Shown piece by piece: positions 8,179 through 16,187 of a stretch of 20,775 bases of DNA. The position numbers were made by a program, and so were the translations under genes. Position 1 is the first letter of the stretch, and each line of letters starts with the position of its first letter. The stretch spans positions 1-20,775 of the forward strand of contig JAESUD010000280.1 of NCBI GenBank assembly GCA_016763335.1, in the 5' to 3' direction. This DNA is from Emcibacteraceae bacterium. GTDB taxonomy: Bacteria; Pseudomonadota; Alphaproteobacteria; Sphingomonadales; Emcibacteraceae. The notes beneath the pieces are model-generated. The model saw nothing but the letters and a program-made list of their open reading frames with translations, was not told where the DNA came from and did not search any database.

Positions 8179-9540
8179 TTATTTTTCAATATTCAAATTA
8201 TATTGTTTTATCAAACCATAAAAGGTTGGCCGACTAATGCCAAGCAATCTTGCCGTTTCACTAATATTACCGTTTGATAGCGATAGTGCCTTAATCATAG
8301 CCGTTTTATCATTTTTTTCTCTAATCTCTTTCAGATTAAGGGTTTCGACATGATCATCATTATAATTAATTTCCATATCCTCTAACGATATTCTTTTGCT
8401 ATCGCTCATAATAACAGCACGTTTGATGCGATTTTCGAGTTCACGCACATTACCGGGCCAATCATATGCGGCAATTGCCCGGGCCGCTTCACGGTCAAAA
8501 CTTTTAACACGCTTGTCAAATTCTATTGCATATTTATTTAAAAAATTATGAGCCAGCAAAAGCGCGTCACCTTCGCGTTCCTTAAGCGGCGGAATATTAA
8601 CGACTATCTCGCTTAATCGGTAAAATAAATCTTCGCGAAAACGACCTTCAACAATATGATCTTCTAAATGTTGATGGGTGGCACTGGCCACCCTGACATC
8701 AACGGCAATTTCTTTACGTCCGCCAATTCTTTCAATCACTCGTTCTTGTAAAAAACGAAGCAGTTTAACCTGTAACGGCAATGGGAGATCACCAATTTCA
8801 TCAAGAAACAGCGTCCCACCTTCCGCCAACTCAATTTTACCTTTTACCTGCTTTATTGCACCTGCAAATGCGCCTTTTTCAAACCCGAAAAGCTCGCTTT
8901 CAATTAAATTTTCCGGTATAGCCCCGCAGTTAATAGCAACAAATGGATTATTTTTTCGTTCGCTTAATTCGTGTAATGCCCTTGCAAGAAGCTCTTTACC
9001 GGTACCACTCGCCCCAAGTAATAATACGGATACCGCCGTCGGTGATATTCGTTCTATGATACTGCACACTTCTTCCATTTTACTAGATGCGGTGACAAGG
9101 CCGGGAAGCGGCGTATTTTCTTTCTTTTCCTGTAATTGTCTATTTTCCACTTCAAGATCATAAAGCTTAAATGCCCGCTCAACCATAAAGCCAATTTCAT
9201 CAGCATCAATCGGTTTTTTGTAAAAATCATAAGCGCCTTCCGAAATCGCTTTTAAGGCACTTTCGCGTGCTTCATGACCTGACGCGACGATTATCTTTGC
9301 CAGTGGATGAACTTTTAAAATTTCAGAGAGAATAGCAAAACCTTCTGTAGTACCGTCCGGATCTGGCGGCAAGCCAAGGTCGAGCAAAACGACTGCCGGC
9401 TGGTGCTTTTGCGCAAGCTCAACAGCCGCTTTTCTTTCACCGGCAATAAGCGTGTCATAAGTTTCAAAATTCCACTTATATTGCCGTTGAAGGCCCTCAT
9501 CATCTTCAATGATCAGTAATTTTCGTTTGATCTGGTTAAT
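8179..9540 (-). CDS. prsR: PrsR sigma-54 response regulator, apparent AUU start
   Basis: A three-domain enhancer-binding protein of the PEP-CTERM-box regulator family (TIGR02915). Counting from the ATT at 9540 (453 residues), the receiver has the acidic pair E12-D13-D14, phosphoacceptor D54 in LLDLGLPPDPDG, and YKKP lysine. The AAA+ domain has Walker A GASGTGKE (176-183), the loop GAFAGA (223-228), Walker B GTLFLDEIGD (242-251) and REDLFYRLS arginine-finger region. A Fis-type HTH (about 422-448) ends the protein. Phosphorylated by PrsK, it should activate RpoN-dependent promoters of the polysaccharide/PEP-CTERM regulon. No ATG, GTG or TTG in this frame precedes the receiver; the first is a TTG at 9387 that would delete the receiver's N-terminal half. 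The ATT at 9540 has AAGGA 8 nt upstream. The ATG at 9548, overlapping the prsK stop, is in another frame and stops after 11 codons. Confidence 0.85.
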   Translation of the reverse strand: MNQIKRKLLIIEDDEGLQRQYKWNFETYDTLIAGERKAAVELAQKHQPAVVLLDLGLPPDPDGTTEGFAILSEILKVHPLAKIIVASGHEARESALKAISEGAYDFYKKPIDADEIGFMVERAFKLYDLEVENRQLQEKKENTPLPGLVTASSKMEEVCSIIERISPTAVSVLLLGASGTGKELLARALHELSERKNNPFVAINCGAIPENLIESELFGFEKGAFAGAIKQVKGKIELAEGGTLFLDEIGDLPLPLQVKLLRFLQERVIERIGGRKEIAVDVRVASATHQHLEDHIVEGRFREDLFYRLSEIVVNIPPLKEREGDALLLAHNFLNKYAIEFDKRVKSFDREAARAIAAYDWPGNVRELENRIKRAVIMSDSKRISLEDMEINYNDDHVETLNLKEIREKNDKTAMIKALSLSNGNISETARLLGISRPTFYGLIKQYNLNIEK

Positions 9541-9544
9541 TTTT

Positions 9545-11644
9545 TCATTCCTTTTTCAAATATATACTAACCGTTGTGCCGAGGCCCGGTTTACTCTTCA
9601 CTTCCATACGCCCCCCCATATTATGAATTAACTGACGACTTTCATAGGCCCCAATTCCGTACCCGCCTACTTTTAATGATCGAAACGGCCTAAATAATTC
9701 ATTGCTGATAAAAGCCCGGTCCATGCCTTCACCATTATCAATAATCCTTATCATGGCATATTTTTCGTCCTGATTAAGCTTAATCTCTACCATACCATCC
9801 GGCATCCCTGCATCAATAGCATTTTGAATGATGTGCATAAGGACTGTTTCAAGATCATCCTGATTGCTAAGTGCGCTTAATTCGCCGTCTAAACCGGTGA
9901 ATTTTACATTATGTCCGGCGGTTAACATCTTATCCACGCTTTTGCTTACCAACGCCTGAATATCAATCATGCTTATTTGCTTGGTTTTTGATGGTTCTTT
10001 AATGATATTAATTCGCGACAAAAGATCATTCATTTTTTCAACGGTATTTTTGACCGTCAATTTCATATCTTTTTGAAACTCAGGGTTATCGCCGTGTTTT
10101 TCGGCGTTTTTTTGCAACAATGATAATTGACTTGCCATATTTTTTATATCATGGATAACAAAGGCAAACTTACGATTAAAAGCTTCAAACTCACTAGCAA
10201 TAGAAAGGGCAGATAAAGTTTCCTGTTCCGCAAGATAGCTGGCAATCTGAAGACTGACAGTTTTAAGAATATCAATGGTTTCCCAATTAAGTTCCTTTTC
10301 GGTTCTCGGTTGAAAAAGAACAATAAACCCCGTCATCTCATTATGGTGAATAAGGGGGATAACGAGCCATAGTTCCCGCTCGCTCAAAAGCCAATCAGGA
10401 ATTACAAGACCATCCCTAAGGACTTTACCGTCCCTTGCATCATTTAAATCAATAATCCAGTTTTCTTCCAGCATGTAACGCGAAAACTCATCTTCAACCA
10501 ACAGATCATTTTCAACATCATGTTTAAAATTCCATCTGGCAACTTGGCTATAACTATCTGGTTGTTCGCGGTACCATAGTGCGCCGCCGCGACTTTCCAT
10601 AATTTCTGCCACTGATTTAATTGCCCGTTCGGACAGGTTGTAATGATCTTCCGATGCTGTCATCGTTTGAATAAACCGAAGCCACTCTTCGCGGTAATCA
10701 AATTTATACATGAAAAAATATTTATTAAGCAGCACCAATATCGTCGAACGGGTTTTACCAGAATAAATAATAACCACAAAGCCGATAAAAGCCGCAAACA
10801 AGAAACTTACCTGTAAAAGCTTGCCCCAATCACCACCAAAATTCTGAATATAATATCCCAGAACCGATATAGACATCAGATAGGCAATCCCCGCCACCAA
10901 CGACACCATATGAAACGCGGCCCGGCGTGACAGACTAATACCGACCGACCATTTAGGGTTCCGTGCAATTGCCACCGCCATTAATGGCACAACAATAATA
11001 TTCACCGCCCCACGGGCTTCGTATAATTGAGTATCGATCAGAGAATATAGTATTTCATCGCTATAAAGCAAAAATTCAAACGCGTATATCGAACCAAGTC
11101 CTAAGCAAAAGAAACGAACACCCCAACGGTTTTCACTGGTAATATTGCGGTATAAATTTTCTATCAGCAGCAACACTAGAAACGACAGAAAAAATTTGTT
11201 GAAGGTCGGCAAATTACCGATAACCTCCCTGTCGAGTATCCCCCAAAGCGCCAGAACATTGATGATTTCAATTAAAACACCAATTGAAGCCACGATTGTA
11301 ATGATATTACCCGTGCGAATACTGATCTTCTGATTACCTTGGGCATTCCAGATAATTCTTAAATGATTATAGAGAAAAATTACCCATAAAATACTTTTAA
11401 GCCAATCAAAAAAAGGCATTATGTATATAGTAATTAAAAAGAATACATCGGTGGTATAGGCTCCCGCAACGGCCACCGCACTATGAAGCACCGCCCAGAC
11501 CAGACTGCCAACCACAGCAGCACTAAGCCATATATTGTCGCCTTTATACTGTTTTTTCTGAACCAGCAAACCAAACAGTGTGGCATAAGCCATCGCCGCC
11601 AAGCCGTAGGTCATAAAACTGATGTTAAGAGCTAAACTCCCCAC
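9545..11644 (-). CDS. prsK: PrsK membrane histidine kinase of the XrtA/PEP-CTERM system
   Basis: A 699-residue sensor kinase (TIGR02916-like). The N-terminal 300 residues are a polytopic membrane domain with about eight hydrophobic segments. Residues about 330-470 form a GAF domain, with LVIPLIHHNEMTGFIVLF as its closing strand pair. The kinase core follows: H-box FVIHDIKNMASQLSLL with H498, N-box HIIQNAIDA with N608, G1 DNGEGM (636-641), and G2 GYGIGAY (661-667). It autophosphorylates and passes phosphate to PrsR. It starts with GTG, with AGG TAAG about 7 nt upstream, five bases after the end of the EpsB-type transferase. Its stop overlaps the prsR leader. An ATG two bases earlier (11646) is out of frame. 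The signal sensed is unknown. Confidence 0.9.
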   Translation of the reverse strand: MGSLALNISFMTYGLAAMAYATLFGLLVQKKQYKGDNIWLSAAVVGSLVWAVLHSAVAVAGAYTTDVFFLITIYIMPFFDWLKSILWVIFLYNHLRIIWNAQGNQKISIRTGNIITIVASIGVLIEIINVLALWGILDREVIGNLPTFNKFFLSFLVLLLIENLYRNITSENRWGVRFFCLGLGSIYAFEFLLYSDEILYSLIDTQLYEARGAVNIIVVPLMAVAIARNPKWSVGISLSRRAAFHMVSLVAGIAYLMSISVLGYYIQNFGGDWGKLLQVSFLFAAFIGFVVIIYSGKTRSTILVLLNKYFFMYKFDYREEWLRFIQTMTASEDHYNLSERAIKSVAEIMESRGGALWYREQPDSYSQVARWNFKHDVENDLLVEDEFSRYMLEENWIIDLNDARDGKVLRDGLVIPDWLLSERELWLVIPLIHHNEMTGFIVLFQPRTEKELNWETIDILKTVSLQIASYLAEQETLSALSIASEFEAFNRKFAFVIHDIKNMASQLSLLQKNAEKHGDNPEFQKDMKLTVKNTVEKMNDLLSRINIIKEPSKTKQISMIDIQALVSKSVDKMLTAGHNVKFTGLDGELSALSNQDDLETVLMHIIQNAIDAGMPDGMVEIKLNQDEKYAMIRIIDNGEGMDRAFISNELFRPFRSLKVGGYGIGAYESRQLIHNMGGRMEVKSKPGLGTTVSIYLKKE
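9549..9553 (-). promoter_or_regulatory. Shine-Dalgarno deciding the AUU start of prsR
   Basis: On the minus strand AAGGA occupies 9553-9549, inside the last codons of prsK. It lies 8 nt before the ATT at 9540, an ideal distance, but directly abuts the out-of-frame ATG at 9548, which is too close for normal initiation. This spacing favours the AUU codon as start. Confidence 0.5.
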
Positions 11645-11649
11645 ATGAC

Positions 11650-13038
11650 TTACCTAACCCCATCAGGCCATAATACCACGCGTATTGTTTGAACCAGTAT
11701 GAGTAAATCGAGAAAAATTGAATAATTTTTAATATAGTAAAGATCATATTCTAATTTACGGCGACTGTCTTCCTCGGATGCACCATATGGATAATTTAAC
11801 TGAGCCCAACCGGTAATCCCCGGTTTAACAGTATGTCGTTTATCAAACATAGGAATTTTTTCCATGAGCTGTTCAACAAAATATGGTCGTTCAGGACGCG
11901 GCCCAACGAAGCTCATGTCACCACGAAGCACGTTAAAAATTTGTGGAATTTCATCAATCCTGGTTTTTCGAATAAATTTACCGACCAACGTCACCCGTGC
12001 ATCATTTTGCTGTGCCCATTGGGGGACGCCGTCTGCCTCGGCATTCTGGGTCATGCTGCGAAATTTAAGCACATCAAACGATTGTCCCATCAAACCCGTA
12101 CGTTCCTGACGGTAAAAAACAGGGCCTTTGCTGGTCAGTTTTACAGCAATTGTCGTAACCAATAAAATCGGGATACTGATAATCAATAAAACTGCGCTGG
12201 CAATAATATCAAAAAATCTTTTAATAAAAAGATCCAATTTTTTGGTATTGTCAAAGCCATCGGAAAATATCATCCAACTCGGGTTAAACATCGCCAAATT
12301 GAGTACACCCATTTGCCGCTCGATAAAACCCGCAGCCTCACTTATATAAGTACCATTAATTTTACAGGCGAGTAAATCGTTAAGCGGCAATGTTCCGCGC
12401 CGTTCTTCAATGGCAACCACAATTTCCTGACAGGCTTCATCAGCAACATATTTTTCAAAATCTTCAATATCTTCAAAATTCGTCGCGCCTTCAATGTCGG
12501 TTTCAGTTTCCCCCATTTTAAGAAAGGTAATAAACTTTACATTCGAAGTGGATTTATCATTACATTCAAGCACCCTTTTTGCCCGTTTACCGGCACCAAG
12601 CACAATAACCCGTGTTTCAATGCTTTCATGATCGACAAAATGCAGGAAGAAAAATCGCCCGGATATTAAAAATAAATATGTTAGAACAATCGCATAAGCC
12701 GATACACTGCGCCAGATTTCGATTTCCGGAAACATATAAAGAGCGACAGATATGGCGAAAAATGAAAAAACCATACTGACTGATAATCGTACCGCAGAAA
12801 TTTTAATATCACGGCAGGTTTCAAGCCTGTATAGCCCGGTTGCCAGTAGCACCAGATAAACAATCACCACAAAGAATATTTTTTCCAAAATATATTTATC
12901 AAGTCCGGGCGCAGGCTCCCCGATTTGTATAAACCTTATGACAAGCGCCAGCCATATCACCAGATAAAGTATGATACATTCAGTCATTGCTAGAAAGAGA
13001 ATTGATTTCGGGATATAATGTTTAAAAATTCTTATCAT
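11650..13038 (-). CDS. EpsB-type polyprenyl glycosylphosphotransferase (TIGR03013-like)
   Basis: A 462-residue initiating transferase that moves a sugar-1-phosphate from a nucleotide sugar to undecaprenyl phosphate, the first step of repeat-unit synthesis at the inner membrane. Four TM helices (about 12-34, 52-70, 88-104, 114-132) precede a Rossmann-like domain with TRVIVLGAGKRAKRVL (142-157). A re-entrant helix (276-300) then leads into the bacterial sugar transferase domain PF02397: GPVFYRQERTGLMG (305-318), FDVLKFRSM (321-329), the catalytic RKTRIDEIPQ with D362-E363, and DMSFVGPRPE (374-383). This arrangement fits the PEP-CTERM-associated TIGR03013 family. It is first in the minus-strand block, divergent from manC. 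No clear Shine-Dalgarno precedes the ATG. Whether the first sugar is glucose, galactose or another is not decidable here. Confidence 0.9.
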   Translation of the reverse strand: MIRIFKHYIPKSILFLAMTECIILYLVIWLALVIRFIQIGEPAPGLDKYILEKIFFVVIVYLVLLATGLYRLETCRDIKISAVRLSVSMVFSFFAISVALYMFPEIEIWRSVSAYAIVLTYLFLISGRFFFLHFVDHESIETRVIVLGAGKRAKRVLECNDKSTSNVKFITFLKMGETETDIEGATNFEDIEDFEKYVADEACQEIVVAIEERRGTLPLNDLLACKINGTYISEAAGFIERQMGVLNLAMFNPSWMIFSDGFDNTKKLDLFIKRFFDIIASAVLLIISIPILLVTTIAVKLTSKGPVFYRQERTGLMGQSFDVLKFRSMTQNAEADGVPQWAQQNDARVTLVGKFIRKTRIDEIPQIFNVLRGDMSFVGPRPERPYFVEQLMEKIPMFDKRHTVKPGITGWAQLNYPYGASEEDSRRKLEYDLYYIKNYSIFLDLLILVQTIRVVLWPDGVR

Positions 13039-13359
13039 TAAATTATATTTGAGCAGTATATGAACTAAAATTGACCGTTAGATTAGTCACGGTTCACATA
13101 TACTATTATCTCACCTTCCCTGTTAATTTTATATCACTCAAACAAATTTACAAACTATTCTTTGATCGATTCGGGCAATATACACTTTAACTTGTTGTTA
13201 TTATTAAATAATAATTTCCACCAATTTATCACAGCTTTGTGAAAAAAACATTAAATTTGAAAAAATAGTGAAAAATAAATTCAAAATAAAAAATACTTTT
13301 TAATAATGAATTAAATGTATCATCTTATAAAATACAAAAAACGATAAAGAGGCATAAGA
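13039..13359. promoter_or_regulatory. Divergent intergenic region, polysaccharide operon / manC
   Basis: This AT-rich 321-bp stretch has no coding potential that I can see and must carry promoters for both directions. It holds three small dyads: an imperfect TGACCGT / ACGGTTCA pair (13072-13096) close to the EpsB-type start, an AT-only palindrome centred on 13206, and TCACA-GCTT-TGTGA (13229-13242). A TATAAAAT near 13326-13333 may be the manC -10 box, without a convincing -35. I see no -24/-12 sigma-54 element (TGGC-N9-TTGC type) on either strand, although PrsR is an RpoN activator. Confidence 0.4.
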
Positions 13360-14790
13360 ATGAATAACATAAAAATCACGCCCGTAATTTTATCCGGTGG
13401 ATCAGGGACCCGCCTTTGGCCTATTTCCCGCTCACTATATCCCAAGCAGCTTTTGCCGCTAGTGACTGAGCAAACCATGATCCAAGATACTGTTTCACGG
13501 GTAAAAAACCCTGATCATTTTAATGCCCCGCTTTTCATTGCCAACGAAGAACACCGTTTTATTATTGCCGAACAGTTGCGCAAGATCGGTTTTGATGACA
13601 CCAAAATAATTCTCGAGCCGGAAGGACGTAATACTGCCCCCGCCGCTGCCCTCGCCGCACTTTATATTCAAAAAACAGACCCGAATGGGCTAATGTTAAT
13701 CATGCCCTCTGATCATGTCATCGCCCATGAAGAAGCATTTACAATCGCCTTAAACATCGCCAAGGCCGCCGCGACTGAACATAAACTTCTAACTACATTT
13801 GGCATTATTCCCGATAAACCGGAAACAGGGTATGGCTATATTAAATGTGGCGATAATCTTAAAAGTGTTCTTGGCTGTAGTATGGTTGATAAGTTCGTTG
13901 AAAAACCGGACCTTGCCACTGCACAGGACTATCTTGAAAGTGGCGGCTATTACTGGAATAGCGGTATTTTTCTTTTCCCGGTATCGGTTTATCTTGATAT
14001 TCTTGCCGCCAACGAGCCGGATATACTCCTCGCCTGCAAAAAATCAATTGAAAATGCAGAAAATGACATGACTTTCGTTAGGCCAGAACGCGAAAGTTTC
14101 CTTAAATGTCCATCAAATTCAATTGATTATGCGGTAATGGAAAAAACAAAACAAGCCGCCGTTGTCCCCGTTGATATGGGATGGAATGATGTCGGCTCAT
14201 GGAATGCCTTATGGGACATTTCACCAAAAGACGAATATGGCAATGTCATATCCGGCGATGTCATAACCCATGAAAGCAAAAATTGCCTGATAAAAAGCGA
14301 AGGCACCGCCCTCGCCACCGTTGGTCTTGAAAATTTAATCGTTGTCGCGACAAAAGACGCGGTTCTAGTCTGTGATAAGAATAAAACACAGGATGTTAAA
14401 GCCATCGTCGATCAATTAAAGAAAAGTGGCCGCACCGAACATATCAGCCATTCAGTCGTTTACCGCCCATGGGGCTCATACCAAACGTCGGACAAAGGCG
14501 ATCGTTTTCAGGTAAAACGCCTTGTGGTTAATCCGGGGCAGATATTATCCTTGCAAATGCATCACCACCGCGCCGAACATTGGGTCGTGGTTAAAGGCAC
14601 CGCAGAAGTAACCATTGATGACACAGTTTCCACTCTTTGTGAAAATGAAAGCTGCTATATCCCGATCGGCGCCAAACACAGGCTCCACAATCCCGGCAAA
14701 ATCCCCCTATATATTATCGAAGTACAATCAGGATCATATCTGGGCGAAGACGATATAGTACGATTTGAAGATACTTACGGCCGCGCGTAA
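13360..14790 (+). CDS. manC: Mannose-1-phosphate guanylyltransferase / mannose-6-phosphate isomerase
   Basis: A 476-residue bifunctional enzyme of full family length. The N-terminal nucleotidyltransferase domain has the GTP-binding motif ILSGGSGTRLWPISRSLYPK (10-29) and later VEKPD, the sugar-phosphate contact, and DMGWNDVGSW. The C-terminal cupin is the type II phosphomannose isomerase domain: VYRPWGSYQTSDKGDRFQVK, then GQILSLQMHHHRAEHWVVVK with metal ligands around HHHRAEHW (401-408), and ESCYIPIGAKHRLHNPGK. It makes GDP-mannose from mannose-6-phosphate, the donor for mannose or derived sugars in the adjacent polysaccharide locus. AGAGG lies 7 nt before the ATG. It is divergent from the polysaccharide operon and separated from the exporter genes by 68 bp with a weak hairpin. 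Confidence 0.95.
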   Translation: MNNIKITPVILSGGSGTRLWPISRSLYPKQLLPLVTEQTMIQDTVSRVKNPDHFNAPLFIANEEHRFIIAEQLRKIGFDDTKIILEPEGRNTAPAAALAALYIQKTDPNGLMLIMPSDHVIAHEEAFTIALNIAKAAATEHKLLTTFGIIPDKPETGYGYIKCGDNLKSVLGCSMVDKFVEKPDLATAQDYLESGGYYWNSGIFLFPVSVYLDILAANEPDILLACKKSIENAENDMTFVRPERESFLKCPSNSIDYAVMEKTKQAAVVPVDMGWNDVGSWNALWDISPKDEYGNVISGDVITHESKNCLIKSEGTALATVGLENLIVVATKDAVLVCDKNKTQDVKAIVDQLKKSGRTEHISHSVVYRPWGSYQTSDKGDRFQVKRLVVNPGQILSLQMHHHRAEHWVVVKGTAEVTIDDTVSTLCENESCYIPIGAKHRLHNPGKIPLYIIEVQSGSYLGEDDIVRFEDTYGRA

Positions 14791-14815
14791 GGTAATGTAC
14801 GCGAGATAAAATCAT

Positions 14816-14834
14816 CCCGGCTTAAGGTGCTGGG
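14816..14834 (+). terminator. Weak hairpin after manC
   Basis: CCCGGC and GCTGGG can pair (six pairs, one G-T wobble) around a 7-nt loop, followed by AAAAATATTTTTT. The T run begins late, so this is at best a partial terminator or attenuator between manC and the exporter genes. A second short dyad, CGCGT/ACGCG, overlaps the manC stop codon (14784-14803). Confidence 0.3.
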
Positions 14835-14847
14835 AAAAATATTTTTT

Positions 14848-14851
14848 GGGG
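14848..14851 (+). promoter_or_regulatory. Shine-Dalgarno deciding the AUU start of the outer-membrane-factor gene
   Basis: GGGG(AA) sits 7 nt before the ATT at 14859 but only 2 nt before the out-of-frame TTG at 14854. The spacing therefore favours initiation at the AUU that opens the lipoprotein signal peptide. Confidence 0.45.
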
Positions 14852-14858
14852 AATTGTT

Positions 14859-16187
14859 ATTTTTAATAAACTTCTTATATCAACAATTATTTTAATTATC
14901 AGTTCATGTGGGCCAAACTCAAAAAATTTACTCAATGATTTAGATACTCTTGCCAAGGCTGCCGCTGAACCGACAGACATAAAATTTCCATCAGATCATA
15001 ACATAAGTCTAGATGAGTTAATCATGCTTGCTGAGGTTCGTTCGCCTGAAGTAATTGCTAGCAATCTGGATATCATCTTACAAAAAGCAGAACAGGATCA
15101 ATATCGTTCGATTTTATTCCCACAAATTGATTTAAGCCTGACTTATGGTCGATCAGCATTTATCCGACGCAATGAAATCCCCAGTAATTACCGGGCATCT
15201 CCTACATTGAGGTGGAGCATTTTCCGGTATTTTGAAGTTCAAAAAGCTCGTGAAACTTTCTTATCTGCCGAAAATGCCAGAACATTACAGCTTAAGTTTA
15301 CAAAGAAACAAAACCACATTCAGGTTATTGACTTATATTTAGATTGGCTCGGCACTGAAATTCTCGTAGAAAAGTTAACGACATCCAAAACATCTACTGG
15401 AAAAAAGCTAGAACGATTAGAACTCCTTAAAAATGGGTCAACAGCACCAAACTCAATCCAAGAATTGCAAAGTCAGCTAAATGGTATTAACCGATCACTT
15501 AATATCGCGAATGCACAACTATTTACAACAGAAGGACTGCTGGCAAAAATGTGCGGCCTTAAAAACCTTAAACAGGTTGAACGGCCGACATTCAAGGATT
15601 TCAATTTTAGCCCCACTCCACTCAAAAACTATATAGCAGAATCCCTTGTAAAATCAGAAGGCATTGAGAGCTCTGAATTGCTGTCTTTTGTCGCTTCTAA
15701 AGAAGAAGATAAAGAAAGAATAGCGCGTTTTAGCAAAATTTCAATTTACGCTAGCCTGACAGATATATTGTCCAACTTATCTTCGAATATATTAACAATC
15801 TCATGGGCATATGAATTAATTGACCAAGGCAACTTCAACCGAAAAATATTGAAAGCCCGTGCCAATATACTACTTGCAGATCTAGAAGTCGCTGAACAAC
15901 ACAAAAACATTTATCAATTGGCGGGAAATGTCTGGATATCATTATTGGATGCCACAGCAGATTTTAATGAAATCAAGAATACTAGACAACAACAACAAAT
16001 TAATTTTGATGTCGTCTCCGGGCAATTATCAACAGGCTACATAGATCCATTTCATGTCTGGCAGACCCGTTCAGCTTTAAAAATTGATAAGTATGAAGAA
16101 AAAATAGCATATCTGGAAATGGCCAGGGCCATTTCACACTACGAAACATTAACATCAGGCGAGATTACAAGATGGAATATTCGTTAA
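14859..16187 (+). CDS. TolC-like outer membrane factor lipoprotein, apparent AUU start
   Basis: A TolC/OEP-family efflux channel. The first in-frame ATG (15024) would cut off the conserved N-terminal helix, because the frame continues upstream with SLDELI directly before MLAEVRSPEV, matching the usual 'lsLdeal.lA..nsPev' start of the family. Further upstream the same frame encodes a lipoprotein signal peptide, FNKLLISTIILIISSC, with lipobox I-S-S-C and Cys17. No ATG, GTG or TTG exists in frame before it; the ATT at 14859 is 7 nt after GGGG and gives 442 residues. The body holds long amphipathic helices and a second repeat half beginning near ITISWAYELIDQGNFNRKIL. Its 3' end overlaps the adaptor gene by 16 nt. 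It should form the outer-membrane duct of the exporter encoded downstream. If one T was lost from the T5 run at 14860-14864, a TTG start at 14854 would serve instead. Confidence 0.7.
   Translation: MFNKLLISTIILIISSCGPNSKNLLNDLDTLAKAAAEPTDIKFPSDHNISLDELIMLAEVRSPEVIASNLDIILQKAEQDQYRSILFPQIDLSLTYGRSAFIRRNEIPSNYRASPTLRWSIFRYFEVQKARETFLSAENARTLQLKFTKKQNHIQVIDLYLDWLGTEILVEKLTTSKTSTGKKLERLELLKNGSTAPNSIQELQSQLNGINRSLNIANAQLFTTEGLLAKMCGLKNLKQVERPTFKDFNFSPTPLKNYIAESLVKSEGIESSELLSFVASKEEDKERIARFSKISIYASLTDILSNLSSNILTISWAYELIDQGNFNRKILKARANILLADLEVAEQHKNIYQLAGNVWISLLDATADFNEIKNTRQQQQINFDVVSGQLSTGYIDPFHVWQTRSALKIDKYEEKIAYLEMARAISHYETLTSGEITRWNIR

Noticed and set aside
8678..9163. Long plus-strand open frame (161 codons) opposite prsR
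   Set aside because: It is antisense to conserved AAA+ motifs, has low-complexity serine/proline-rich content, and no ribosome binding site or recognisable domain.
9315..9509. Minus-strand open frame overlapping the prsR N-terminus
   Set aside because: It is a shifted frame of prsR; the true prsR frame encodes a complete receiver domain through the same bases.
13081..13100. Possible third copy of the AGTC...CACAT repeat upstream of manC
   Set aside because: Only short matches (AGTC, CACATATA) are shared with the 514/1715 pair, which is expected by chance in AT-rich DNA.
13229..13242. TCACA-GCTT-TGTGA as a CRP-type site
   Set aside because: Half-sites are in the reverse order and with the wrong spacing compared with TGTGA-N6-TCACA.
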